64,000 bases of DNA from Streptomyces hyaluromycini (GTDB lineage: Bacteria; Actinomycetota; Actinomycetes; Streptomycetales; Streptomycetaceae): positions 1 to 64,000 of the forward strand of contig NZ_BCFL01000019.1 in assembly GCF_002217755.1 (NCBI RefSeq), written 5' to 3'. Of the stretch, positions 41,804 to 49,981 are shown in pieces. Both the position numbers and the translations under genes were made by a program. Position 1 is the stretch's first letter; each line of letters opens with the position of its first letter. The notes beneath the pieces were generated by a model, which saw only the letters and a list, made by a program, of their open reading frames with translations, searched no databases and was not told where the DNA came from.

Positions 41804-42004
41804 GTGGACAATCCCTTCCGGGACGGAGGGCCGGCCGAAAGGGCGATGCCCTGGCTCTCGGCCGCCGTCGTCCTCGTCCTCGCCGCGGCCACCCTGGCGG
41901 GCGGCGCCGGACCCCTCGTCAAGGCACTCGCCGCGGCGGTCGCCGCCGCCGTCGTAGGCAGATCCGCCTATCTGATCAACCGCAGGCGCCCGCCGAACCA
42001 GTGA
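41804..42004 (+). CDS. Small membrane protein
   Basis: The 66-residue protein has two hydrophobic stretches (about 17-34 and 36-54) and a basic end (NRRRPPNQ). GTG start with GAGGAG 6 nt upstream, 56 bp after the permease gene, so it may be the last gene of the sigma-ABC operon. No family is recognised. Confidence 0.7.
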   Translation: MDNPFRDGGPAERAMPWLSAAVVLVLAAATLAGGAGPLVKALAAAVAAAVVGRSAYLINRRRPPNQ

Positions 42005-42011
42005 GGGTCCC

Positions 42012-42941
42012 TCAGGTCTCCGTCCGGTACATCAGGTCCGTCTCGTGGGTCGTGAAGCCCAGGCGTTCGTAGACCGCAACCGCCGCCGTGTTGTCGGCGT
42101 CGACGTACAGCATCGCCGTCGGCAGGCCGCGGTCGGCCAGGTGGCGCAGGCCGATGGTGGTGAGGGACTTGCCGAGGCCGCCGCCCTGGGCGGTGGGGGA
42201 GACGCCGAGGACGTAGACCTCGCCGAGGCGTTCCGCGTCGTGGACCTTCGTCCAGTGGAAGCCGAGGAGTTCGCCGCCGCGCTCGGCGAGGAAGAAGCCG
42301 GCCGGGTCGAACCAGGGCTGGGCCTTGCGGTCGTCCAGGTCGCGCTGGGTGAGCGAGCCCTGTTCCGGGTGGTGGGCGAAGGCCGCGGCGTTGACGGACA
42401 GCCAGGCCGCGTCGTCCCGGCCGGGCACGAAGGTGCGGACGGTGACGCCCTCGGGCAGCTTCGGGTCCGGCAGGTCCAGGTCGGTCAACGGGCGGCGCAT
42501 CTGGCGCAGTTCGCGGAAGAGGGTGAGGCCGAGGACCTGGGCGAGGTGGCGGGCCGCGGAGTGGCCGCCGTGCGCCCACACCCGCAGCCGCTTGCCGGAC
42601 GCGGCCAGCAGGGCGGCGCCCAGCGCGCGGCCGTGACCGTGGCCGCGGTGGTCGGGGTGCACGACCAGTTCCGCGGCCGGCGCCTCCACCGGGTCGGTGT
42701 CCTCCAGCTGGGCGTAACCCACGAGTTCGCCGCCGACGGAGAGGAGCAGATGCGAGACGCCCTCCCGGGCGCCGCCGGTCAGCTGGAGCCGGCCCTGCTC
42801 GGACACCGGCTGCTGGCCGTCGGCCCGCGCGGCCGCCGCCAGCAGTTCCCGTACGGCCTCGGCCTGATCCGGGGTGAGCGCGGAGAAGGTGTCGATGGAA
42901 CGGGAGTACATGGGCGGCCGTGCGGTGTCGTCGCTGGTCAT
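42012..42941 (-). CDS. mshD: Mycothiol synthase MshD
   Basis: The 309-residue double-GNAT protein acetylates Cys-GlcN-Ins in the last step of mycothiol synthesis. The N-terminal half has LVVHPDHRGHGHGRALG. The C-terminal catalytic half has VLGVSPTAQGGGLGKSL and ends LYVDADNTAAVAVYERLGF. Length and order match actinobacterial MshD. It is monocistronic and convergent with the small membrane gene. Confidence 0.93.
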   Translation of the reverse strand: MTSDDTARPPMYSRSIDTFSALTPDQAEAVRELLAAAARADGQQPVSEQGRLQLTGGAREGVSHLLLSVGGELVGYAQLEDTDPVEAPAAELVVHPDHRGHGHGRALGAALLAASGKRLRVWAHGGHSAARHLAQVLGLTLFRELRQMRRPLTDLDLPDPKLPEGVTVRTFVPGRDDAAWLSVNAAAFAHHPEQGSLTQRDLDDRKAQPWFDPAGFFLAERGGELLGFHWTKVHDAERLGEVYVLGVSPTAQGGGLGKSLTTIGLRHLADRGLPTAMLYVDADNTAAVAVYERLGFTTHETDLMYRTET

Positions 42942-43109
42942 GCGTACGAGGGTACGGGGCCTGATCGGCAAAGTGGGGACACCGCGAAAAGGTAAAGGGC
43001 AGGGCAATCGGAAACCAAGATGTAACCATGAACACCCTGTTGTGCTACGCGCGTTGACCCTAGGCTGCGCCGGACCGGGCCACTTCTCAGCAGACCCACA
43101 GGGGGCTCC

Positions 43110-44906
43110 ATGCAAGCGCAGTCCAGACCCTCCAGACGGCGCACCTACGCGCTGCTCGCGTCGGCCGCCGGGCTCGCCACCGCCGCGGCCCTGGCGAGCG
43201 CGCTGCCCGCCGACGCGCACTCCGGCAAGGGACACGGGCACCAGCACCCCGGCCGCTACCAGGACGTCCAGCTGCTCTCCTTCAACGACCTGCACGGCAA
43301 CCTGGAGCCGCCGTCCGGCTCCTCGGGACGGGTCACCGAGACCCAGGCCGACGGGACGACGAAGACGATCGACGCCGGTGGCGTGGAGTACCTGGCCACC
43401 CACCTGCGCGAGGCCCGCAAGGGGCACCCCTACTCCGTCACCGCCGCCGGCGGCGACATGGTCGGCGCCTCCCCGCTCATCTCCGGCCTCTTCCACGACG
43501 AGCCGACCATCGAGGCGCTCAACAAGCTCGACCTGGACGTGACGACGGTCGGCAACCACGAGTTCGACGAGGGCGCGAAGGAACTGGCCCGCCTTCAGAA
43601 CGGCGGCTGCCACCCCACCGGCGGCTGCTACACCGGCAAGAAGTTCAAGGGTGCCGACTTCCCCTACCTGGCGGCCAACGTCCTCGACGAGAAGACGGAC
43701 AAGCCGATCCTCAAGCCCTACTGGGTCTGGCAGAAGAAGGACGTCAGGATCGGGTTCATCGGCGTCACCCTGGAGGGCACGCCCGGCATCGTCTCCGCCG
43801 ACGGCGTCAAGGGCCTGGCCTTCAAGGACGAGGTCGAGACCATCAACAAGTACGCCAAGGTGCTCCAGCGCCAGGGCGTCCAGTCGATCGTGGCCCTGGT
43901 CCACGAGGGCGGCTTCCCCTCTTCGTCCAGCTACAACTACGACTGCGACTCGCCGGGCGCCGGCAGCGGCATCTCCGGTCCCCTCGTGGACATCGCGAAG
44001 AACGTGACCCCGGCCGTGGACGCGCTCGTCACCGGGCACACCCACACCGCGTACGTGTGCACGATCGACGACCCGGCCGGCAACCCCCGCATGGTCACGT
44101 CCGCCGCCTCCTTCGGCCGCCTGTACACCGACACCACGCTGACCTACGACCGCCGTACCGGCGACATCGCGCGTACGGCCGTACAGTCCGCGAACCACGT
44201 GGTCACCCGGGACGTCGCCAAGGCGCCCGACATGACCGAGCTGATCGGCAGGTGGAACACCCTCGCCGCCCCGATCGGCAACCGCGCCATCGGCTACATC
44301 TCGGCCGACGTGAACAACACCGGCACCGAGTCCCCGATGGGCGACCTGATCGCCGACGCCCAGTTCGCGTACGGCAGGGAGCTGGACCCGGGGACCGACC
44401 TCGCGCTGATGAACCCGGGCGGGGTGCGGGCCGGGCTGACGTACGCGGCCAAGGGGAGCGAGGGCGACGGCGTCGTGACGTACGCCGAGGGCTTCACCGT
44501 GCAGCCGTTCGCCAACACCGTGAACCTCCAGGACTTCACCGGCGCGCAGCTGATCCAGGTGCTCAAGGAGCAGGTGAGCGGTGTGAACGCGGCCGCCCCG
44601 AAGATCCTCCAGCCGTCCGCCAACCTCACCTACACCCTCGACCTGACGAAGACCGGCGCGGACCGGGTCGTCACCGATTCCGTGAAGCTGAACGGCACGG
44701 CCGTCGACCCGGCCGCCACCTACCGCGTCGCCACCAACTCCTTCCTCGCGGGCGGCGGCGACGGCTTCACCACCCTCGGCCAGGGCACCGGCGACCTCGT
44801 CGGCACCGACGACCTCGCCGCCCTCGCCCAGTACCTGACGGCCAACTCCTCGGCCGCGAGCCCGCTCGCGCCGCCGGCCGCCAACCGGATCACGATCGTG
44901 CAGTAG
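43110..44906 (+). CDS. Secreted 5'-nucleotidase/metallophosphatase (UshA-like)
   Basis: The 598-residue exported enzyme has a signal peptide (SRRRTYALLASAAG, cleavage near ADAH). The metallophosphatase domain shows FNDLHGNLEP, GGDMVGASPL, GNHEFDEG and GHTHTAY, the dimetal ligands. The C-terminal 5'-nucleotidase domain contains MNPGGVRAGL and FANTVNL. It releases phosphate from extracellular nucleotides, fitting the phosphate-linked genes to its left. AGGGGG precedes the ATG. Confidence 0.93.
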   Translation: MQAQSRPSRRRTYALLASAAGLATAAALASALPADAHSGKGHGHQHPGRYQDVQLLSFNDLHGNLEPPSGSSGRVTETQADGTTKTIDAGGVEYLATHLREARKGHPYSVTAAGGDMVGASPLISGLFHDEPTIEALNKLDLDVTTVGNHEFDEGAKELARLQNGGCHPTGGCYTGKKFKGADFPYLAANVLDEKTDKPILKPYWVWQKKDVRIGFIGVTLEGTPGIVSADGVKGLAFKDEVETINKYAKVLQRQGVQSIVALVHEGGFPSSSSYNYDCDSPGAGSGISGPLVDIAKNVTPAVDALVTGHTHTAYVCTIDDPAGNPRMVTSAASFGRLYTDTTLTYDRRTGDIARTAVQSANHVVTRDVAKAPDMTELIGRWNTLAAPIGNRAIGYISADVNNTGTESPMGDLIADAQFAYGRELDPGTDLALMNPGGVRAGLTYAAKGSEGDGVVTYAEGFTVQPFANTVNLQDFTGAQLIQVLKEQVSGVNAAAPKILQPSANLTYTLDLTKTGADRVVTDSVKLNGTAVDPAATYRVATNSFLAGGGDGFTTLGQGTGDLVGTDDLAALAQYLTANSSAASPLAPPAANRITIVQ

Positions 44907-44928
44907 CAGCCGTCTCCGCGCGGCCCGA

Positions 44929-44962
44929 GGGCCTGGTACGCACACCCGTGCGTACCGGGCCC
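44929..44962 (+). terminator. Intrinsic terminator after 5'-nucleotidase
   Basis: GGGCCTGGTACGCAC and GTGCGTACCGGGCCC form a 15-bp stem with one imperfect pair and a 4-nt loop, followed by TTTCTG. Confidence 0.85.
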
Positions 44963-45157
44963 TTTCTGCTGCACCTGCTGGATCCGCTGGATAAAACCTA
45001 TGTGAGGTGGTGTCCGGTTCCCGGTTGCTCCTGAAAATTCGTCTCAGCCGCAATTCATCGAGGTCTAAGTGAAAATGGCTTTCTTCGGGTCTCGGATCAC
45101 GTAATGTTTTCCATGTCGAAAGCGAACGGCGCGGACGACAGAACGAAGGAGAAGATC

Positions 45158-45274
45158 ATGAGCTTCCACAAGATCGTCCCGGTGAAGAAGGCCGAGAAGC
45201 CCGCTCCGAAGCCGGCTCCGAAGAAGAAGGACTGCAAGAAGTCCCAGCCCAAGCGCCCCGTCGGCAACCGCTAA
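45158..45274 (+). CDS. Lys/Pro-rich peptide 1 of tandem set
   Basis: This 38-residue peptide begins MSFHKIVPVKK, then has a KPAPKPAPKKK block, a single Cys (KDCKKS), and ends KRPVGNR. It is strongly cationic with no hydrophobic helix, signal peptide or Gly-Gly leader. AAGGAG lies 9 nt before the ATG. It is the first of three tandem genes that share the 11-residue N-terminus and lie upstream of an ABC exporter. Only this copy has a Cys. No family is recognised. Possible roles are a secreted cationic peptide, a nucleic-acid or ribosome binder, or a transporter-associated signal. Confidence 0.75.
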   Translation: MSFHKIVPVKKAEKPAPKPAPKKKDCKKSQPKRPVGNR

Positions 45275-45301
45275 GTCACCAGCCCTGAGGAGGGAATTTC
45301 C

Positions 45302-45418
45302 ATGAGCTTCCACAAGATCGTCCCCGTTAAGAAGCACCACAAGCCCGCTCCGGCCCCGAAGAAGCCCGCGCCGAAGAAGCCGGCTCCGAAGCGCCGCCCG
45401 GTCGGCGACGAGCGCTGA
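45302..45418 (+). CDS. Lys/Pro-rich peptide 2 of tandem set
   Basis: This 38-residue peptide begins MSFHKIVPVKKHHKPAP, then AP-KKPAPKKPAPKR, and ends RPVGDER. It lies 27 bp after peptide 1 with GAGGAGGGA upstream. The first 33 nucleotides are nearly identical in all three genes, which supports recent tandem duplication under protein-level constraint. It has no Cys. His residues replace the KAEK segment of peptide 1. Confidence 0.75.
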   Translation: MSFHKIVPVKKHHKPAPAPKKPAPKKPAPKRRPVGDER

Positions 45419-45539
45419 CAAAGAATTTACAGACGTAATTCAAATAAATTCACAGGTGGCTGCAGCAAGGCAGTAGAGAAACTGTTGCAGAACCAAGACA
45501 GAAGCCACGGCAGAAGCCGCGACCGAGAGGAACAGCATC

Positions 45540-45653
45540 ATGAGCTTCCACAAGATCGTCCCCGTCAAGAAGCACCGCAAGCCGGCCCCGGCCCCGAAGA
45601 AGCCCGCGCCGAAGAAGCCGGAGCCGAAGCGCCCCGTCGGCGACCAGCACTGA
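45540..45653 (+). CDS. Lys/Pro-rich peptide 3 of tandem set
   Basis: This 37-residue peptide begins MSFHKIVPVKKHRKPAP, then AP-KKPAPKKPEPKR, and ends PVGDQH. It differs from peptide 2 at only a few positions. GAGAGGAA precedes the ATG. A 121-bp, unusually AT-rich spacer separates it from peptide 2 and may hold its own promoter. A very strong hairpin follows its stop, before the ABC exporter gene. Confidence 0.75.
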   Translation: MSFHKIVPVKKHRKPAPAPKKPAPKKPEPKRPVGDQH

Positions 45654-45663
45654 CGAACGCCGT

Positions 45664-45710
45664 GAGGCGGGGTCACCGGTTACGCGTGGTCGCACCGGTG
45701 GCCCCGCCTC
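45664..45710 (+). terminator. 17-bp hairpin between peptide genes and ABC exporter
   Basis: GAGGCGGGGTCACCGGT (45664-45680) pairs with ACCGGTGGCCCCGCCTC (45694-45710) with one G-U-type imperfection and a 13-nt loop. No T tract follows. It could terminate most peptide transcripts while letting some reach the exporter gene, or stabilise the short peptide mRNA. Confidence 0.75.
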
Positions 45711-45775
45711 GGCCATGTCCGCCCCCCCCGAGACCCCCCGAGCCCCCCCGACACCCCTGAAGGGAGTTGCCGACC

Positions 45776-47563
45776 ATGAGAGAAGCCCGTACGGCCTTCC
45801 GTCGCTTCTGGCCGCTGACCCGCGGCGACCGCAAGTGGCTGTGGATGATCATCGCGTGTGTCGTGGTGTCCGCGCTCGCCGAGACCGCCGCGATCCTGCT
45901 CTTCGCCGACCTCACCGACAACGCCCTGCAGGCCGGTTCGCTCTCCGCCTTCTGGGGCCCGGCCGGCGCCTGGCTGCTGGTCGCCGCGGTGGGCGCGTTC
46001 GTCGGCTACCTCGGCAACTCGCTGGCCACCTGGACCGCCGAGAGATTCGTGCTGCGCTTGCGCGCCAAGGTCTTCCGGCACGTCCAGGACCTGCCCCCGC
46101 ACTTCTTCCAGCAGCACCGCCAGGGCGACCTGGTGGAACGCCTCACCGGTGACGTCGAGGCCATCGAGCAGATGGTCGTCTCCGGGGTCGTCGGCACCGT
46201 CGCCGCCGCCTTCTCCGCCGTCTTCTACGCGGCGGCCGCCTTCTGGCTGCGCTGGGACCTGGCGCTGGCCACCTTCGTCCTCGCCCCCCTGTTCCTGTTC
46301 GCCGCCCGCCGCTTCTCCGGCCGGATCAGGACGGCCTCCCAGGACGAGCGGGTCGCCGACGGCGCGATCACCTCCGTGGTCGAGGAGTCCCTCGGCAACG
46401 TCGTCCTCACCCAGGCGTACAACCGCCGCCGGGACGAGGAGAAGCGCCTGGACGTCGAGGCCCGCGCCTGGATGCGGGCGAGCGTGCGCGGGGCCCGGCT
46501 CAGCGAGATGTACGCGCAGTTCGTCGAGGTTGTCGAGACCCTCTGCGTGCTCGCCGTGATCGGCCTGGGCGTCTGGGAGATCTCCGCCGACCGCATGACC
46601 CTCGGCCAGCTCCTCGCCTTCGCCGCCTTCCTCGGCTACCTCTACCCGCCGATCCGCAACCTCGGCCAGCTCGGCCTCACCCTCACCGCGGCCACCGCGG
46701 GCGCCGAGCGCATCGGCGAGATCCTGGACGCCGAACCCGCCGTCGCCGACCCCGCCGCACCGGTCGGCCCCTGGCCCGTCCGCGGCTGGGTCAGCTTCCA
46801 CAACGTCTCCTTCCGCTACCCGGAGTCCCGCCGCGCCTCGCTCCGCGACGTCGACTTCGCGGCGGGCCCCGGCGAACTGGTCCTGGTCACGGGCAAGAGC
46901 GGCGCCGGCAAGTCCACCCTCTCCAAGCTCCTCACCCGCTTCTACGACCCCTCGGCCGGCGTGATCTGCCTGGACGGCGTCCCGCTCGCCGACGTACCCC
47001 TGGAGTTCCTCCGCGAGAACGTCGCCCTGCTCCCGCAGCAGACGCTGATCCTCAACGGCACGGTCCGCGAGAACATCGAGTGCGGCCGCCCCGGCGCGAG
47101 TGGCGAGGAGATCGAGCGGGCGGCCAGGGACGCCGCCGCCCACGACTTCATCGCCGCCCTCCCCGAGGGCTACGACACCCACATCGCCCCGGGCACGGCC
47201 GCCCTCTCCGGAGGCCAGCTCCAGCGGATCGCCATCGCCCGTGCGATGCTCCGCGCCGCCCCGGTCCTCGTCCTCGACGAGCCGACGGCGGGCCTGGACG
47301 CGATCGCCGCCCGGCAGGTGGTGGCCCCGCTGCGCAGGCTCATGGCCGGCCGCACGACCATCATGATCACGCACGACCTCACCCTGGCCCCCGACGCCGA
47401 CCGCATCCTCGTCGTCGACCACGGCCGCCTGGTAGAGGCCGGCACCCACGCCGAACTGCTCGCCCGCGGCGGCGCCTACGCCGCCCTGGCCCACCCGCTC
47501 CCGGAGGCCATCGCGGCGGAACCGGCGCCGGTCCCGGACGAGACGATGATCCTCAGGTGGTAG
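45776..47563 (+). CDS. Single-chain ABC exporter (membrane domain plus ATPase)
   Basis: The 595-residue half-transporter has six helices in residues 20-300, then an ATPase domain with Walker A GKSGAGKS near residue 379, signature LSGGQLQR and Walker B VLVLDEP. This is the lipid/peptide/drug exporter (MsbA/LmrA-like) architecture, acting as a homodimer. It has no C39 peptidase domain. AGGGAG lies 9 nt before the ATG at 45776. The only upstream genes are the three Lys/Pro peptides, which makes them candidate substrates or partners. It is convergent with a response regulator. Confidence 0.9.
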   Translation: MREARTAFRRFWPLTRGDRKWLWMIIACVVVSALAETAAILLFADLTDNALQAGSLSAFWGPAGAWLLVAAVGAFVGYLGNSLATWTAERFVLRLRAKVFRHVQDLPPHFFQQHRQGDLVERLTGDVEAIEQMVVSGVVGTVAAAFSAVFYAAAAFWLRWDLALATFVLAPLFLFAARRFSGRIRTASQDERVADGAITSVVEESLGNVVLTQAYNRRRDEEKRLDVEARAWMRASVRGARLSEMYAQFVEVVETLCVLAVIGLGVWEISADRMTLGQLLAFAAFLGYLYPPIRNLGQLGLTLTAATAGAERIGEILDAEPAVADPAAPVGPWPVRGWVSFHNVSFRYPESRRASLRDVDFAAGPGELVLVTGKSGAGKSTLSKLLTRFYDPSAGVICLDGVPLADVPLEFLRENVALLPQQTLILNGTVRENIECGRPGASGEEIERAARDAAAHDFIAALPEGYDTHIAPGTAALSGGQLQRIAIARAMLRAAPVLVLDEPTAGLDAIAARQVVAPLRRLMAGRTTIMITHDLTLAPDADRILVVDHGRLVEAGTHAELLARGGAYAALAHPLPEAIAAEPAPVPDETMILRW

Positions 47564-47578
47564 GGCTACGTCGGTAGC

Positions 47579-48301
47579 TCAGGAGGCAGGAGCCGTCCGC
47601 AGGGTGTACCCCATCCCGCGCACGGTGTGGATGAGCCGCGGTTCGCCGCGGCTCTCCAGTTTCCGCCGCAGGTACATGATGTAGACGTCCAGCGTGTTGG
47701 AGGCGGGCGCGAACTCGAAGCCCCACACGTCCCGCAGGATCCGTTCCCGGCTGAGCACCCGCCCCGGATACCGCAGCAGGAACTCCAGCAGCGCGTACTC
47801 GGTCTTGGTCAGGTCGAGGGCCCGGTCCCCGCGGTGCACGGTCCGGGTCCGCAGGTCCATCGTGACGTCGTCGTACCCGAGGAACCGGTCCCCGCCCGCC
47901 TCCGCCCCCGCCGGCTGCGCCTCCCGCCGCGGACTGCGCCGCAGCAACGCCCGTACCCGGGCGAGGAGTTCCTCGGCGGCGAACGGCTTGGCCAGATACC
48001 CGTCCGCGCCGTTGTCGAGGGCGACGATGCGGTCGCCGACCGCGTTCCGCCCGGTGATCATGAGGATGGGCACGGTGGACCCGGAGGCCCGGATCCGCCG
48101 CGTGGCCGCCAGACCGTCGAGGCCCGGCATCTCCACGTCCATCAGCACCAGGTCGGGCTCGCTCTCCGGGGCCCCGAGGAGATCCAGGGCCACTCTGCCG
48201 TCGCCGGCGAGGAGCGTCTCGTACCCCTCGAACCTGAGCAGCCGGCTGATCCCGTCCCGCACGGCCGCGTCGTCGTCGGCCAGCAAAATCTTCCTCGCCA
48301 T
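47579..48301 (-). CDS. Orphan OmpR-family response regulator
   Basis: The 240-residue regulator has a receiver domain (acidic LLADDD, phospho-Asp in VLMDVEMPG, Lys in YLAKPF) and a winged-helix output domain (NTLDVYIMYLRRKLESRGEPRLIHTVRGMGY). No histidine kinase gene is adjacent. Starts at 48301 and 48313 are both possible; the latter repeats the same Met-Ala start. Its output end closely resembles that of the MprA-like regulator at 57467, suggesting a shared origin. Confidence 0.9.
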   Translation of the reverse strand: MARKILLADDDAAVRDGISRLLRFEGYETLLAGDGRVALDLLGAPESEPDLVLMDVEMPGLDGLAATRRIRASGSTVPILMITGRNAVGDRIVALDNGADGYLAKPFAAEELLARVRALLRRSPRREAQPAGAEAGGDRFLGYDDVTMDLRTRTVHRGDRALDLTKTEYALLEFLLRYPGRVLSRERILRDVWGFEFAPASNTLDVYIMYLRRKLESRGEPRLIHTVRGMGYTLRTAPAS

Positions 48302-48389
48302 CTGACTCGCCATCTGACAAAAGTGTGACGAGGGGCTGTGACGGGCCTGGGTGCGGGATGTGGATGGGCTACGGCTGCCGGGCAGGCGG

Positions 48390-48992
48390 TCACACCGGGT
48401 TCACGGCCAACACGACCGCGATGATCAGTGCCGTCAGCGCCAAGGCCGCCACCACGGTCCACGTCTTGCCCCGCGCGATCCGCCGTACGATCCGCTCCTC
48501 GACGTCCGGACGGCGCTCCCAGGCGAGGCCGCGGTACGCGGCGGCGGCCGCACAGAGGCCGGCGACCTCGGCGTACGGGTCGTCCAGCTGCCAGTTGTTG
48601 AGCTGCGGGAGCGTGAACCGACGGCCCTCGAAGTCGTACAGGTAGGTGATCCACTCCGGATACGTCGTCCCGGCGTTCCTGCCCGGGGCGCGTTCGACCC
48701 GGATGTCGTACACCTCCTGCCAGGACCAGGTCCGTCCGCGCAGGGCCCACTGCGCGGTGATGCCGTGGGCCGTCACCCGGGTGTGTGCCCGGTGCAGGTT
48801 CAGGGGGACCATGACCAGGACCGCCACCAGCATCAGCCCGAACGCCAGTGAGCCCCATCTGCGCAGCCCGCTGTCGCCCGTGTACACCTGCAGGAGCGCC
48901 ACCCCGACGGTCACGCCCGCCGCCACGAAGTACCGCCCCGGGAGCCTGCGCCGTCTCCGGTACACGCGCTCCACGCCTGCTGCCTCCCCCAT
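48390..48992 (-). CDS. PH-like-domain membrane protein 1
   Basis: The 200-residue protein has two N-terminal helices (about 20-62). A soluble middle resembles a bacterial PH domain (RVTAHGITAQWALRGRTWSWQEVYDIRVE). A WERRPDVEERI motif and one C-terminal helix (about 178-198) follow. A good GGAGGGGGG site precedes the ATG. It is paralogous to the next gene, 76 bp upstream on the same strand. The function is unknown. Confidence 0.75.
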   Translation of the reverse strand: MGEAAGVERVYRRRRRLPGRYFVAAGVTVGVALLQVYTGDSGLRRWGSLAFGLMLVAVLVMVPLNLHRAHTRVTAHGITAQWALRGRTWSWQEVYDIRVERAPGRNAGTTYPEWITYLYDFEGRRFTLPQLNNWQLDDPYAEVAGLCAAAAAYRGLAWERRPDVEERIVRRIARGKTWTVVAALALTALIIAVVLAVNPV

Positions 48993-49067
48993 CGAGGCCC
49001 CCCTCCTCGGACGTGCGCACCGATCAGGTGCACGACAGATGAGAGTCTAAGACCGCTCGCTGTGACG

Positions 49068-49811
49068 TCAGTTGGGCCCCTGCGCCACTCCGGAGCGGGG
49101 CGGCCGGGTGCTCCAGAACCACTGGAGGACGGCGCTCAGGACGACGCCCGAGGCCAGTGGCACGACCAGCATGAGAACGAACGGATGGTCCGGACGCCCC
49201 ACGACGACCCGCCAGATGTCGACCATGAACGCGAGGAAGAACACGACGACCCCGCCGCACGCCCCCCACGTCCACGCCCTGCGCCGCACGGCCCCCTGCC
49301 GGATCCGTTCCTCGACGTCCGGGCGGCGCTCCCAGGTGAGGCTGCGGTGCGGGGCGGCGGCCAGGCACAGCTCGGCGACCTCGGCGTAGGGGTCGTCCAG
49401 CTGCCAGTCGTTGAGATGCCACAGCAGGAAGCGGCGGCCCTCGAAGTCGTACAGGTAGGTGAGCCACTGGGGAGTCGTCCGCCCGGAACCGCGCGGCGCC
49501 TGCTCGACCCGGATGTCGTACACCTCGGACCAGGCCCAGGTCCGCGAACGCAGCGGCCCCTGCGCGGTGATCCCGGCGGTCGTGACCCTGGTGTACGCCC
49601 GGAACTGCTCCAGCGCGATCCGTGCGACCGCCAGGACCAGCAGCCCCACGATGACCGGCGGCTCCCACCGGAACCTGCTCGCGTCGGGGCCGGTGGAGAG
49701 CCGGCCGGCCTGGATGAGCGCGTTCAGCAGTATCAGCCCCAGCAGGAGGAACTGCCCCAGGGGCGGGTTGCGCCGCCTCCGGTACTCCCGCTCGACTCCA
49801 CCCTCGTCCAC
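49068..49811 (-). CDS. PH-like-domain membrane protein 2
   Basis: This 247-residue paralogue of the previous protein shares the same core (RVTTAGITAQGPLRSRTWAWSEVYDIRVEQ), NDWQLDDPYAEVAELC, and LTWERRPDVEERI. It adds two C-terminal helices (about 180-232). The tandem arrangement indicates duplication followed by divergence of the membrane parts. The function is unknown. Confidence 0.75.
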   Translation of the reverse strand: MDEGGVEREYRRRRNPPLGQFLLLGLILLNALIQAGRLSTGPDASRFRWEPPVIVGLLVLAVARIALEQFRAYTRVTTAGITAQGPLRSRTWAWSEVYDIRVEQAPRGSGRTTPQWLTYLYDFEGRRFLLWHLNDWQLDDPYAEVAELCLAAAPHRSLTWERRPDVEERIRQGAVRRRAWTWGACGGVVVFFLAFMVDIWRVVVGRPDHPFVLMLVVPLASGVVLSAVLQWFWSTRPPRSGVAQGPN

Positions 49812-49981
49812 GTCTCGTGCCCCTCCCCAGGCGCACCGAACGAGTGCGCGACTGGGGAGAGGATAAGGCGGCCCTCTGTGGCGTCAGGACGTGAGGGCGG
49901 CCGGCCGCCGAGCCGGTTGCCGCATTGCCTGGCACTGGCAGGGGCAGGCGCGCGCCGCCGCCCGTATCCATACTCAGGTCC

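Noticed and set aside
43021..43050. Possible PHO-type repeats before the 5'-nucleotidase gene
   Set aside because: Reverse-strand GTTCATGGTTA followed by CATCTTGG only loosely fits the 11-bp pattern; PhoP control is plausible for the enzyme but not supported by this site.
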